Source: Spirochaetes bacterium RBG_16_49_21
GTDB lineage: Bacteria > Spirochaetota > UBA4802 > UBA5550
Direction of reading: 5' to 3'
Length of the DNA stretch: 64,000 nt
Assembly: GCA_001829495.1 (NCBI GenBank)
Contig: MIBJ01000046.1
Location: forward strand, 19,860-83,859
The notes under the pieces were generated by a model. That model had not been told where the DNA came from. It saw only the letters and a program-made list of their open reading frames with translations, and ran no database searches. The position numbers and the translations under genes were made by a program. Below are positions 25,102 through 34,935 of the stretch, in pieces. The stretch's first letter is position 1. Each line of letters starts with the position of its first letter.

Positions 25102-26751
25102 ATGGAAAGAGATACCATAATGTATAATTTATTCCGTATATTATTTTTTATCTATCTCGTGATCCTTGGATTTTCATCTCTGCTAATGATAATGGGATAT
25201 GATCAACTGAATTTTCATTATATAAGTTTTCAAATGACGGAATGGGGAAAACTCCCCTACCGGGATGTATATGATATCCAATACTATGGCATTTATCTCT
25301 ATCATTTCCTGATACAAAAATTATTCGGATACAGCGATCTTGGATTTAGGATTTTTGATTTACTTAATTTTATTTTTGCATGTTTGTCCCTGTACTTTTT
25401 TCTAAGAAAACTTGTGGACTATATTGATCCAACGCGTATATACTTAATTCTTATATTATTTACCGCCAGTTATTATGGACTCGGGTGGTGGTGGACAGGC
25501 CAAAGAGAAATATTCCAACTCCCCTATGTATTATGGTCATTCTATTTTTATAAAAAAGCTTCGGATGACGGGAAATGGTACAATCCGCTCATAAGCGGGC
25601 TCCTCTCCGGATTTGCTTTTTTTATAAAGCCATTTGTCGGATTATATCTGCCGCTGTTTGTTATTATTCATTTTATATTTAATTATCCCTATCCAAATCC
25701 TTTTCAAAGAAGAATAAAAATCGCCGTTTTATCCGGCATTGGTTTTCTAATTATGGTGGTCTCGTTTACTCTATATTTACAATTGCAGGGCATATTAAGC
25801 AGCTTTCTTAATGATTCATTAAAATTGGCCGTAGAATTTAAAAAAATTGGTTTTCCATTTCTGACCAATTTATATTTTGCTATTTTTCGGTTTGATTTCG
25901 ACATAAATATTTTTTATATTCTAATTTATAAAATATTTTATGCCATCCCTATTATTATTTCGATCATCTATATTTTGATTAAATTCTTCTTAAAAGAAAT
26001 CAGGCCAAATTTTCCTATAATATTCTTATTTTTAATCAGTCTTTTGCTGATTATTATTCAAAAAAATGGAAATGTAGTAAACCACCACATCCCTCTCGTT
26101 TGTTTTAAGTCTATAATAACTGTGCTGTTTTTCTATGATTGTTTTGAATTAATTATTAATTTCCTGCTAAAAAAAGGACATATCAATGCAAGCATGAAAA
26201 ATGTGTTATTGAAGGGTATTTTATTGAATACTGTTATTTTTTTAAGTGTACCCTCATTTTTATTTGGCTTTGATGAATACACAAGAAAATATATAACCGG
26301 AAAGATATCGTTAAGACAACTGCAATCAATAAAGTATCCTCTACAAGAGGAAGAAGATATGATTGTCCAATATATAAATAACCGAAGTCATATTGATCGT
26401 AATAAGGATGAAATTTTGAATTTCAATTTTTCACTGTATATACCGTATCATTCAAGAGTCAAAACATTTTCAAAATTCATTAATAATGGATTTTTTTATA
26501 TGATTCCTGACGACTCGGAATTTTACAAGAGACTCGTTACAGAATTCCTGCATGGAATCAACAAAAAGAATCCGGCAATAATTATTGCCCATAAGAATGA
26601 TGCAGCGTGGGCTAAAAAAACGTGTTTTAACAAATGGACCACGTCTTATAATGAATTATTAAAATTAGGAAACATGAAGAATCTCATTCAACTTCGTTAT
26701 AAAAAAGCAATAGAAACAGAATCATTAGTGGTTTTCCAGTTAATAAAATGA
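25102..26751 (+). CDS. GT-C-like multi-pass membrane glycosyltransferase
   Basis: A protein of about 549 residues with 10-12 transmembrane helices and a C-terminal soluble domain of about 130 residues. The first loop LPYRDVYDIQYYGIYLYHF carries the acidic residues expected of PMT/GT39-like enzymes, and GWWWTGQREIFQLPYVLW follows. The start is placed at the ATG at 25102, which has GGGGAAA nine bases upstream; an in-frame ATG at 25024 has no ribosome binding site. It would transfer sugars from a polyprenyl phosphate donor in the periplasm. It opens the AT-rich island, suggesting horizontal origin. Confidence 0.7.
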   Translation: MERDTIMYNLFRILFFIYLVILGFSSLLMIMGYDQLNFHYISFQMTEWGKLPYRDVYDIQYYGIYLYHFLIQKLFGYSDLGFRIFDLLNFIFACLSLYFFLRKLVDYIDPTRIYLILILFTASYYGLGWWWTGQREIFQLPYVLWSFYFYKKASDDGKWYNPLISGLLSGFAFFIKPFVGLYLPLFVIIHFIFNYPYPNPFQRRIKIAVLSGIGFLIMVVSFTLYLQLQGILSSFLNDSLKLAVEFKKIGFPFLTNLYFAIFRFDFDINIFYILIYKIFYAIPIIISIIYILIKFFLKEIRPNFPIIFLFLISLLLIIIQKNGNVVNHHIPLVCFKSIITVLFFYDCFELIINFLLKKGHINASMKNVLLKGILLNTVIFLSVPSFLFGFDEYTRKYITGKISLRQLQSIKYPLQEEEDMIVQYINNRSHIDRNKDEILNFNFSLYIPYHSRVKTFSKFINNGFFYMIPDDSEFYKRLVTEFLHGINKKNPAIIIAHKNDAAWAKKTCFNKWTTSYNELLKLGNMKNLIQLRYKKAIETESLVVFQLIK

Positions 26752-26967
26752 GTGCTGGAAGTAGAGTAGTGAAAATATAATCATTTGATAGCTGACGGGG
26801 GTTCTTCATAATAAGAATATCATATTCATCATTTAGCCGGCAAAAACCATAAATTGGAATCTTGGAATTTAAGCCATTTAAAAAATACAATGCATTTTTA
26901 AATAAATGAAATTTTTACAACAAGCCTATTATTTTATGTGAAAAATTAATAAAGGAGCATTCATAAA

Positions 26968-28404
26968 ATGAAAACTCTAATTAATTCAATTCGTTCAAGT
27001 ACGATCCCCCGTTATGTCTATGTAGTTTCCGCTTTCATTGTTACGTTTATATTCTTTTTTTTATTCGATCATGCTTTGAATGGCTGGTTTTTTCAAGACG
27101 ATATCAGACACTTGCTTGTTTATAAAAAGTCATTGCAACTGCAGGAAATATTTACCCTGGTTTTTGGTGGTCGTTTTATCGGACATAATGTTTATTGGAA
27201 TACCATGTATAATTTAGCCGGATTTAACGCCGCCATATACTTCATGGCAAATTTATTGATCATAATAGGCAATTCTTTGTTACTATACAACTTCGTGATC
27301 TCATTTATTAAGGATAAGGAGATCGCGATACTTTCAGGCATTATATATTTCATTATGATACCGACGCTACATAACGCCACATGGATTTGCAATGCGGGGC
27401 ATTTACTAAACCATTCTTTCATTTTTGCTTTCGGCTATTATTATTTTTTTAATGATCGTTTTCTAAATCTATCAATAAAAGATATCGTAATGCTCTCTCT
27501 CCTTTTTTTGGGTTCATTATGGACTGCACAATATGGAGCCTTTTTCATCCCTTCTCTCATTTTTTTTCATATTCTTAATTATAAGAAAACACCCGTAAAA
27601 TTAAAAAATATAATTCTATTATTTCTGTATCTAATAATCTTATTGATATATTTGATGATCATAAAAAAGAAATTAACTGAAATAATTGGAGAGGATTATG
27701 CGACGATAAATATATCAATAAGCAGTTTTATTAATACATTAGTTTTGTACAGTAAATATGCGTTTAAGAATATATTCATACTTTTGTTTATTGTAATTAT
27801 TTTATTGGCAGTTGGCATTGCCACGAAGAATAATTACATTTTATTTTTGCTTCTTGCTGCGGGATTCTGTTATATGCCGCTGGCTTTTAATGAATCCAAA
27901 CAGTCTCTGAATTATCTCTCTGTACCATTCTTATTATTAAATATCGGGGTAATAATTACAATAAAGAACCACGTTAAAATTCCCTCATTGCTGCTTTTAA
28001 TATTATTATTTAATATAGTCATCGATATTCCGACATTGAAAGATCGCGCCGATAACCCGATGGGATCAAGTATAAAACAATTTGTGTACACCATGAAATC
28101 GGCAATCTGGCAGTACGATCTCCATAACTATAAAAAAATATATTTTATACCGCTTAAAAAGCATGAGAATCCGACGAAAACAGCCGTTTATGATATTCCA
28201 ATATTTTGGCATCAAATAGGGGGGATATATGATGGAGAGTTCGAGAAAAAAGTCCTTCCTCAATTAATAGATCCATCATTTGAATATATTGTGAAAAATA
28301 CCGATGACCCAATTCCCCCAGGATATCCAGTTGTTGTAGTTGATAATTTTTTATTTAAAAAGGACGAAGGGATAAAAAAAATCATTATTCCTCGGGATAA
28401 ATAA
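26968..28404 (+). CDS. Multi-pass membrane protein, GT-C-like
   Basis: A 478-residue protein with about 11 hydrophobic segments and a soluble tail of about 100 residues. After TM1 the loop NGWFFQDDIRHLLVYKKS holds a DD pair, as in GT-C enzymes where an acidic motif contacts the polyprenyl phosphate donor. A clean AAAGGAG ribosome binding site lies 9 nt before the ATG. Codon use is strongly AT-biased. It follows the other GT-C-like gene by 216 bp that contain nothing I can identify. The substrate is unknown. Confidence 0.65.
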   Translation: MKTLINSIRSSTIPRYVYVVSAFIVTFIFFFLFDHALNGWFFQDDIRHLLVYKKSLQLQEIFTLVFGGRFIGHNVYWNTMYNLAGFNAAIYFMANLLIIIGNSLLLYNFVISFIKDKEIAILSGIIYFIMIPTLHNATWICNAGHLLNHSFIFAFGYYYFFNDRFLNLSIKDIVMLSLLFLGSLWTAQYGAFFIPSLIFFHILNYKKTPVKLKNIILLFLYLIILLIYLMIIKKKLTEIIGEDYATINISISSFINTLVLYSKYAFKNIFILLFIVIILLAVGIATKNNYILFLLLAAGFCYMPLAFNESKQSLNYLSVPFLLLNIGVIITIKNHVKIPSLLLLILLFNIVIDIPTLKDRADNPMGSSIKQFVYTMKSAIWQYDLHNYKKIYFIPLKKHENPTKTAVYDIPIFWHQIGGIYDGEFEKKVLPQLIDPSFEYIVKNTDDPIPPGYPVVVVDNFLFKKDEGIKKIIIPRDK

Positions 28405-28601
28405 TGCAATTACTCTCTGTTTGGTTTCAATATTATGATATTGACAAAATGCGCTTTTTTTCTGCTACTGGCTTTAAATTTAAAATAGACTCGAATACTA
28501 TATTTTTATCAACCTCGCTTCGTTGGTTTTGCCTATATCCGAAAAGGTGGTTGATGTCGCAATAATTTCAATTATTTACTATATTGGAATGATTCTTCAC
28601 A

Positions 28602-29687
28602 ATGATTCATAAAAAATACGCGATTATACTGGGAACGAGACCTGAGATCATTAAATTATATTCATTGATAAAAACTTTCCAAAATAATAGGGAAGATTTT
28701 ATCATCATCCATACCAACCAGCATTATTCGGAAGACATGGACAGAATTTTTTTTAATGAATTGGATATCCCTTCTCCCGCTTATAACTTGCATGTCGGAT
28801 CCGGCACTCATGGCAGACAAACGGGATTAATGCTGGAAAGGATTGAAAAGGTATTACATAAGGAAAGACCATATTGCGTTTTTGTTCAAGGGGACACTAA
28901 TACAGTACTTGCGGGGTCTCTTGTTGCATCAAAAATGCAAATCAAGGTTGCCCATGTCGAGGCGGGATTGCGAAGCTATGATCGGCAGATGCCGGAAGAA
29001 ATCAATAGGATCATGGCAGACCATGTTTCTGATTTTCTTTTTCCGCCCACAGTTAAACAGAAAAAGATACTCTTGTCTGAAAATATTAGTAAAGAAAAAA
29101 TACATGTCGTTGGAAATACCATTGTGGATGCAGTGTATTTAATTAAAGAAATTGCACAAAAAAAATCGACAATATTGAACAAACTTGGACTGACTCGCTC
29201 CAATTATATCCTTGTTACCGCTCATCGGCAAGAAAATGTGGATTATGAAGATAAGCTCGAGAATATAATTAAAGGATTAGAATTAGTATGCAAAAAATTT
29301 AACATGAAGGTAATTTATCCGATCCATCCAAGGGCGATGAAAATGTTAAAGTCATTTAAAATACGAGTCAATGAAAGCATCATATTAATTGACCCTATCG
29401 GATATCTCGATATGCTCAATATGCTCCAAAACTGCCGATTATTATTGACCGATTCGGGCGGGTTACAGGAAGAGTCATGCATCCTTAATATCCCGTGCAT
29501 CACTCTAAGAGAAAACACCGAAAGGCCGGAAACGTTGTCTGTAAAGAGTAATATGCTGGCGGGAACTGACCCCAAGAGAATTCTGGAATGCGCCATAGCG
29601 ATGGATAACAATAAGAAAAAATGGGAAAATCCATTTGGGAATGGAAAGACAGCCGAGAAAATTCACTCTATAATAAGTAAAGCGTAA
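28602..29687 (+). CDS. wecB: UDP-N-acetylglucosamine 2-epimerase (non-hydrolysing)
   Basis: A 361-residue GT-B-fold epimerase with the canonical motifs GTRPEIIK (11-18), GDTNT with Asp98, AHVEAGLRS with Glu120, MPEEINR with Glu132/133, TAHRQEN with His208 and TDSGGLQEE. The block GTHGRQTGLML matches the WbpI/WecB group. With the WbpB/D/E-like genes nearby it could convert UDP-GlcNAc3NAcA to the manno form, or simply make UDP-ManNAc. It is more canonical than the epimerase at 2264-3322. The DNA is AT-rich like its neighbours. Confidence 0.88.
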   Translation: MIHKKYAIILGTRPEIIKLYSLIKTFQNNREDFIIIHTNQHYSEDMDRIFFNELDIPSPAYNLHVGSGTHGRQTGLMLERIEKVLHKERPYCVFVQGDTNTVLAGSLVASKMQIKVAHVEAGLRSYDRQMPEEINRIMADHVSDFLFPPTVKQKKILLSENISKEKIHVVGNTIVDAVYLIKEIAQKKSTILNKLGLTRSNYILVTAHRQENVDYEDKLENIIKGLELVCKKFNMKVIYPIHPRAMKMLKSFKIRVNESIILIDPIGYLDMLNMLQNCRLLLTDSGGLQEESCILNIPCITLRENTERPETLSVKSNMLAGTDPKRILECAIAMDNNKKKWENPFGNGKTAEKIHSIISKA

Positions 29688-29721
29688 ATAAATAATACTA
29701 CCACCATGAAAGAATAACATT

Positions 29722-30783
29722 ATGAAAGTATCTATCATTGTCCCATGCTTTAATGAAGAAGAAAATGTCCAAACATTTCGAGAAGAACTGTTGCCATACA
29801 TTAAAAACTATGATTTTGAATTAATTTTAGTGGATGATCATAGTTTGGATGATACGTATCGGGAGCTCCTGAAACTTAAAAGGAAAAATGTAGTTGTACT
29901 AAGACATAAGAAAAACATGGGTATGGGCGGAGCTGTTAAGACGGGAATAAATGCCGCAACAGGAGACGTATTGATAACCATAGACGCTGATTTGACATTT
30001 CATCCTCGTTTTATAAAAGACTTAATCGATAAATACAAGGAAACAAACGCTGATTGCGTCATTGGATCACATGTGCTGGGGAAATTATCTGAGGATATTC
30101 CATTGTATAGGTCAATAATCTCCAAAATATCTAATCGGGTTTATGCATTATTATTGGGAAAAAAGATTTCGGCAATAACCCCTATTTTTCGTTTATATAA
30201 AAAAAATGTATTAAAAAACATCGAAATCAAATCTAATGACTTCAATATCAACGCCGAAATTTTGTTTAAATTGATACAAAATAAGAAATCAATCGCTGAA
30301 GTTCCCGTAACGTTAGGGGTCAGAAGGTTTGGTTATTCCAAGTTAAACTATAAAAAAGAAATTATTAATCATGCTCAACTAGCTTTAAAAATATTACTTT
30401 GGAGGGTGGAAAGCCTTATTCGTTTTACCATTTCCTCAGGATTAGGAGTATTGGTCAATATATCATTGACGTATATTCTCACTGAATTTGTATTCGGAAG
30501 GAATCAATATCTTTTTGCTTATATAATTGGTCTAGGTGTCGGTATTTTAACACAATTCATCATGCATGTGATTTTTACATTTAAGACAAAGGATTACGTT
30601 GTTAAAAAATTCCTATTATTTTACATCTATTCAATATTGATGACAATTTTTCAGGTGTTCGTGGTAAAAAACATAACAAACATTGTGGGTGTCGATTATT
30701 ACATGCCGGTTATCATCGGCACAATTGGCGTTTTCTATGCGGTAAGTTATTTTGTTAATAAATTATACATTTTCAAAAATTAA
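29722..30783 (+). CDS. GT2-GtrA fusion protein
   Basis: A 353-residue fusion. Residues 1-230 are a GT2 domain: VSIIVPCFNEEENV, LVDDHSLDDTY, KNMGMGGAVKTGIN and the metal-binding DAD in TIDADLTF. Residues about 232-353 are a GtrA domain with four transmembrane helices starting at SLIRFTISSGLGVLVNISLTY and ending FVNKLYIFKN. The pair makes and translocates a polyprenyl-phosphate sugar for a GT-C enzyme, two of which are encoded just upstream. The same two functions are separate genes at 502-1795. It ends the AT-rich island. Confidence 0.88.
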   Translation: MKVSIIVPCFNEEENVQTFREELLPYIKNYDFELILVDDHSLDDTYRELLKLKRKNVVVLRHKKNMGMGGAVKTGINAATGDVLITIDADLTFHPRFIKDLIDKYKETNADCVIGSHVLGKLSEDIPLYRSIISKISNRVYALLLGKKISAITPIFRLYKKNVLKNIEIKSNDFNINAEILFKLIQNKKSIAEVPVTLGVRRFGYSKLNYKKEIINHAQLALKILLWRVESLIRFTISSGLGVLVNISLTYILTEFVFGRNQYLFAYIIGLGVGILTQFIMHVIFTFKTKDYVVKKFLLFYIYSILMTIFQVFVVKNITNIVGVDYYMPVIIGTIGVFYAVSYFVNKLYIFKN

Positions 30784-30878
30784 TTACATGTCAGCAAGTA
30801 TCTTTCTATATCTCAATTTTTAATAAACTTCAGATGGTTAGAATTTCATGGTTATGTCTCTTATATGGAGAAATTCAA

Positions 30879-30908
30879 TTGACATTAACAGAATAATAAC
30901 ATTAATCT
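30879..30908 (+). promoter_or_regulatory. Candidate promoter for the 31-36 kb gene group
   Basis: A perfect TTGACA (30879-30884) is followed after 18 nt by TAATCT (30903-30908), a weak -10. It lies 86 nt before the ATG at 30994, at the point where base composition returns to GC-richer. Confidence 0.3.
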
Positions 30909-30993
30909 TTTTACCCACATTTAAGTTTTATTTCTCAATTCAATAACTCATGATTGATGACTGATAAACAAGCAGCAAGGAATATAATAATTC

Positions 30994-32211
30994 ATGAATC
31001 AGGCAGACGCATTACGCGCGCAGATCATGCGAAATCACCACCAGGCCCAGCTGATGAAAAACGTGTTTTTCATCATAAAAGAAAACTGGTCCGACGGCAT
31101 CTATCTCTTGAAAAAATTCGGCCTTAAACGCTGGTATAACTTCTGGTACACGAAATTATTTATAGTCGATGAGGGGGGAGAGTTCGACCTGGCGTCGCCC
31201 CTCTACCATAGATTCCCCAACATCCTGAAAAGCCCCCGCAAAATAGAAGTCGAGAATACGACCGTATGCAATAAAAAATGCATCTTCTGCTGCCACAACC
31301 ATCCGGCCCAGCAGATTAAACAGCAGCAGATGTCATTTGAAAACTTCAAGAAGATCATCGACGACTTGCCCAGCCTGAGATGGGTGAACATTGCGGGGAT
31401 CGGCTCGAATTTTCTGCATAAAGACTTCGTTAAAATGCTGGAATACCTCAGCGCAAAAAAATTAAACGTCAATTTCGTCGATGAATTCGACTTTTTCACT
31501 GAGGAGCACTCGCGGAAGGTCATCGAACTCGGCGTAAACAGCCTGTACATTTCCTTTGACGGCGCGACAAAAAAAACCTATGAAAAGATAAAAGTCAATT
31601 GTAATTATGACAAAGCCTTGAAGAACATCAGGAGCCTTCTCCGGCTAAAGGAAGAGGTGGATTCACCCTTCCCGGTTCTCCACTTCCGCTTTATCGTGAA
31701 CAAGCTGAATTACAAGGAAATGCCCGATTATATCGAATTGATACACAGCCTGCCCAACAGGGGCACCAGGGCGCGGGTCGAGTTCATCGGCTTGATCGTG
31801 TTCCCCGGAATAGAAAAATATTATATCGCCATGGAAGAGGTGCCGGAAGAGATCGTTATTCGGACGTATGAAAATGCGTTGAAATATAATATAAATCTCT
31901 ATTTCTCCCACGCTTCGATCCGGTTGTCATCAATGACCAATTGCGTGCGATGGACGGAGCCGTTTGTCCTGGTTTCAGGGGAGATCATCCAGTGCTGCGC
32001 CGTGCTCATGCAGACCAATAGGGAATTCCTGAGAAGGGAGAGCTTTGGCAATGTTTTCGAGAAGAGTTTCGGGGAGATTTGGAATTCCAAGAAATACAAG
32101 GAATTCAGAAAACAGATCGTCACGCCCGACGCCAAGGTTCCGCAGATATGCTTTGACTGCTGTGCCTATGATACGAAGGAAAGAGCTTCGAAATTCGGAA
32201 TCAACGAATAG
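30994..32211 (+). CDS. Radical SAM protein with SPASM domain
   Basis: A 405-residue enzyme with radical SAM Cys92, Cys96 and Cys99 in TVCNKKCIFCC and a barrel with NIAGIGSNFLHKDF. The C-terminus carries SPASM cysteines in MTNCVRW, IIQCCAVL and ICFDCCAYD with the pattern GNVFEKSFGEIW. SPASM proteins in glycan clusters often have unknown sugar or peptide substrates. Base composition is like that of the following GT4 and flippase genes, not like the AT-rich island before it. It is the sixth radical SAM protein in the window. Confidence 0.85.
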   Translation: MNQADALRAQIMRNHHQAQLMKNVFFIIKENWSDGIYLLKKFGLKRWYNFWYTKLFIVDEGGEFDLASPLYHRFPNILKSPRKIEVENTTVCNKKCIFCCHNHPAQQIKQQQMSFENFKKIIDDLPSLRWVNIAGIGSNFLHKDFVKMLEYLSAKKLNVNFVDEFDFFTEEHSRKVIELGVNSLYISFDGATKKTYEKIKVNCNYDKALKNIRSLLRLKEEVDSPFPVLHFRFIVNKLNYKEMPDYIELIHSLPNRGTRARVEFIGLIVFPGIEKYYIAMEEVPEEIVIRTYENALKYNINLYFSHASIRLSSMTNCVRWTEPFVLVSGEIIQCCAVLMQTNREFLRRESFGNVFEKSFGEIWNSKKYKEFRKQIVTPDAKVPQICFDCCAYDTKERASKFGINE

Positions 32212-32289
32212 ATCCTCAATAGCGTCGAAGATCCGTGAGTTCATCGGATATGTTGCAATTATAAATATAATTATGTGCGTTTACAACCG

Positions 32290-33441
32290 ATGCGTGTATT
32301 GATACTCTACCCCAGATTCTACGTTTACGGCGGCGGCGAGATACTGATCGTCAGGCTCTGTAATTATCTTTCAAAGCAGGGGGTGCGGAATTCAATATTG
32401 ACCACCGAGATGCTTCCTGAGGTTCGGGCCGATCTCATCAATACGGAAGTATTAATAGAGAAGGTTGATTCCGCCGGCGGAAACAATGTACGGGCGCAGT
32501 ATAAAATGCAAATGAAAGCTCTCGAGAAGGGTTTGGTGAAGCATCAAAACGATTTTGACGTTGTAAACCCGCACAATTTTCCTTCCGAGATTGCAGCCGC
32601 GGCGGCGATAAAACCCGTGGTGTGGATGTGCAACGAGCCCGAATTGTATTTGATAAAAAATCATCCGAATTTCAAGACTTCATTTTCATTGAATCGGCTT
32701 TACTTTAGTATTCTTTTTTATATCGAGAGATTCCTTGTGGCGAGACGCATCAAGCATGTTGTCGTTTCCGATGAATTAAACGCAAAAAGATTTCGCGCGA
32801 TTTACGGCTTTCATCCGCATGTCGTCAATTATGGAATTGATTATGATTTTTTTTCAGCCCGCGGCGATCCGCAGCTGCCTCAAAAGAACGAATTCCCGGG
32901 AAAGTTCGTCATTCTTCACGTCGGCATGATCACGCCGTATAAAAACCAGCTCGAAAGCCTGAGGGCGCTGAATGCGATCAAGGAAAAGATACCGGAGGCC
33001 GCCCTGGTTTTCGCCGGGGGAGGGTTCGATGAAGTCTACAAAAAGCCGATTGAGAATTATATTCATGAAAACGGCTTATCCGGCCGGGTTATCTTCAAGG
33101 GACATATGAAGAGAGACGAATTGCGCTCGCTCTATTACCGGGCCGACGTCATGATCCATCCCATCAGACCGCAGGGGGGCTGGCTGAGCCCGTTCGAGAT
33201 GCTGTGCGCTGGAAAACCGATCATCGTTTCAAAGGAGATGACCGCGTCGTATATCATCGAAAGGGAGCGGATCGGCGTCGTGACCGATGATTACGCCGGA
33301 GCGATTTTTGACGCGTATATGAATAAAGACAAATACGCCCGCATGGCCGCCCGGGGGAAAGAGTACGTAAGAGATCATCTATCATGGGATTCCTACGGCG
33401 AAAAAATGCTGCGGGTTTATACTACAGCCGTACAATCGTGA
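32290..33441 (+). CDS. GT4-family glycosyltransferase
   Basis: A 383-residue GT-B enzyme. The N-terminus VLILYPRFYVYGGGEILIVRLCNYL has the acceptor-side glycine loop; the C-terminal nucleotide-sugar domain has FVILHVGMITPYKNQLESL, FKGHMKRDELRSLYYRADVMIHP and SPFEMLCAGKPIIVSKE, the EX7E-like motif of GT4. I prefer the ATG at 32290 to a GTG at 32275; neither has a strong ribosome binding site. It would add a sugar to the lipid-linked repeat unit. It is followed 15 bp later by the flippase gene. Confidence 0.85.
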   Translation: MRVLILYPRFYVYGGGEILIVRLCNYLSKQGVRNSILTTEMLPEVRADLINTEVLIEKVDSAGGNNVRAQYKMQMKALEKGLVKHQNDFDVVNPHNFPSEIAAAAAIKPVVWMCNEPELYLIKNHPNFKTSFSLNRLYFSILFYIERFLVARRIKHVVVSDELNAKRFRAIYGFHPHVVNYGIDYDFFSARGDPQLPQKNEFPGKFVILHVGMITPYKNQLESLRALNAIKEKIPEAALVFAGGGFDEVYKKPIENYIHENGLSGRVIFKGHMKRDELRSLYYRADVMIHPIRPQGGWLSPFEMLCAGKPIIVSKEMTASYIIERERIGVVTDDYAGAIFDAYMNKDKYARMAARGKEYVRDHLSWDSYGEKMLRVYTTAVQS

Positions 33442-33456
33442 CATTGTCGACTCATT

Positions 33457-34902
33457 ATGAAAAAAATTAAGTTAAATGAACTGCAGAGATTCCTGAAAAA
33501 CTTTTTTTTCAAAATCCTTTCCCTGTTGATCGCCACGCTGTTCAATATCCTTCTCATCCGCCATTATTCGGAGGTGCTCCTGGTTGACGGTTTCGGCAGG
33601 TATAATTTTCTGATCACCTACACCACGTATTTTCATTTGATAATAACGCTGGGCCTCGACGTCGTTGCGGTCAGGGAGATTTCCATCGACGCGGATAAGA
33701 TGAAGGTGATTCTGGGGGCGATGATCCCGCTCCGGTTTATTCTTGCCGCGGTCGCCTTCCTCGGCATGATGTTGCCGATGATCTTTTCATCGCAGTTGCG
33801 GGACTATGGATTGCTGCTTGTGGTGTTCGGCAGCTCGATCGTATTTATTCCCCTCTCATGCCAGTACGTTTTTGATGCCTACAAGCGGCTCGAGTATCCT
33901 TCCCTGATATCCGTTATAACGCCTATCATCATATACGCGTGCGCAAAAATTTTCGTGAACCATCCGGATGATATTTTCGCAGCCGGACTGATAAATACCG
34001 GATCGATCGCGTTTATTGTTTTCATGCAGGCCGGTTTTGTCGTCAAATTGTATGGAGGGTTTTCATTTGTCCTTGATCCGCATATATGGAAACGATTGTT
34101 GAAGAGCGGCATTATCATAGGATTTATTCAGATTACCGGAACAATGCTCCACTATTTCAATATAATCCTGATCGAGTTTTTATTGGATAACACTGCGGTG
34201 GGGCTGTTCAGCGCGGCGTATCGGGCGATGTTCATGATAATCATGCTCATGGGAATTTTTCATAACCTCATGAACCCGATTCTCTTTGGAAACTATAAAA
34301 AAAGCTTTGCGGATTTCAGAAATTATTTTAACAAGTACCTAAAATTCATGATTTTTTTCAGTTATGGAGTGACTGTTATTTTTATTATTTTAGCTGAATA
34401 TTATTTGAATATCTTTTATGATTTAACAAAATATCACGATAGTTTATTATGCTTTCGAATTCTCATGCTCTCACTCCTTTTTATGACAATTAATTCGCCC
34501 CTTCACAGCGGCATGCTCGCCGCCCACAGGGAAAAGACATTGTTATCAATTATCATTTTTCAATTTGTTGTTAATGTTATCGGGAATGTGATATTGATAC
34601 CCCGATATGGAATAATAGGATCTTCGGTTGCAACGGTTCTTACGGAAGCGATCGGCCTGCCGTTTTATATTTACTATTTTAACAAAATCATGCCGGTGCG
34701 GATAGTGAAAAATTCCATCATAGCGATTTTATCGGCAATACCCATGGGGCTGTTTCTTTTTTTTACGCCCATTCATTATATGCTGCGCGGGATAATTGGG
34801 ACGGGAATAATGATATTGTTTGCGGTGATTCTTCGAGGATACACAATTGACGAAATATTAAATATTAAGAACTCACTGTTTTCAGTTGCAAAAAGACGAT
34901 AG
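33457..34902 (+). CDS. wzx: Polysaccharide flippase (Wzx/MurJ-like, MOP superfamily)
   Basis: A 481-residue membrane protein with about 12-14 transmembrane helices. Blocks GFGRYNFLITYTTYFHLIITLGLDVVAVREIS near the N-terminus, GLFSAAYRAMFMIIMLMG and a MNSPLHSGMLAAHREKTLL-like segment (INSPLHSGMLA) are typical of Polysacc_synt flippases. It would move the lipid-linked repeat across the inner membrane. It is the only obvious Wzx candidate in the window, and no Wzy or Wzz is evident. Gene order GT4-flippase-GT4 suggests one transcript. Confidence 0.85.
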   Translation: MKKIKLNELQRFLKNFFFKILSLLIATLFNILLIRHYSEVLLVDGFGRYNFLITYTTYFHLIITLGLDVVAVREISIDADKMKVILGAMIPLRFILAAVAFLGMMLPMIFSSQLRDYGLLLVVFGSSIVFIPLSCQYVFDAYKRLEYPSLISVITPIIIYACAKIFVNHPDDIFAAGLINTGSIAFIVFMQAGFVVKLYGGFSFVLDPHIWKRLLKSGIIIGFIQITGTMLHYFNIILIEFLLDNTAVGLFSAAYRAMFMIIMLMGIFHNLMNPILFGNYKKSFADFRNYFNKYLKFMIFFSYGVTVIFIILAEYYLNIFYDLTKYHDSLLCFRILMLSLLFMTINSPLHSGMLAAHREKTLLSIIIFQFVVNVIGNVILIPRYGIIGSSVATVLTEAIGLPFYIYYFNKIMPVRIVKNSIIAILSAIPMGLFLFFTPIHYMLRGIIGTGIMILFAVILRGYTIDEILNIKNSLFSVAKRR

Positions 34903-34935
34903 GAACGTGTTTATATTTTCATTGCAGGCGAAGCC

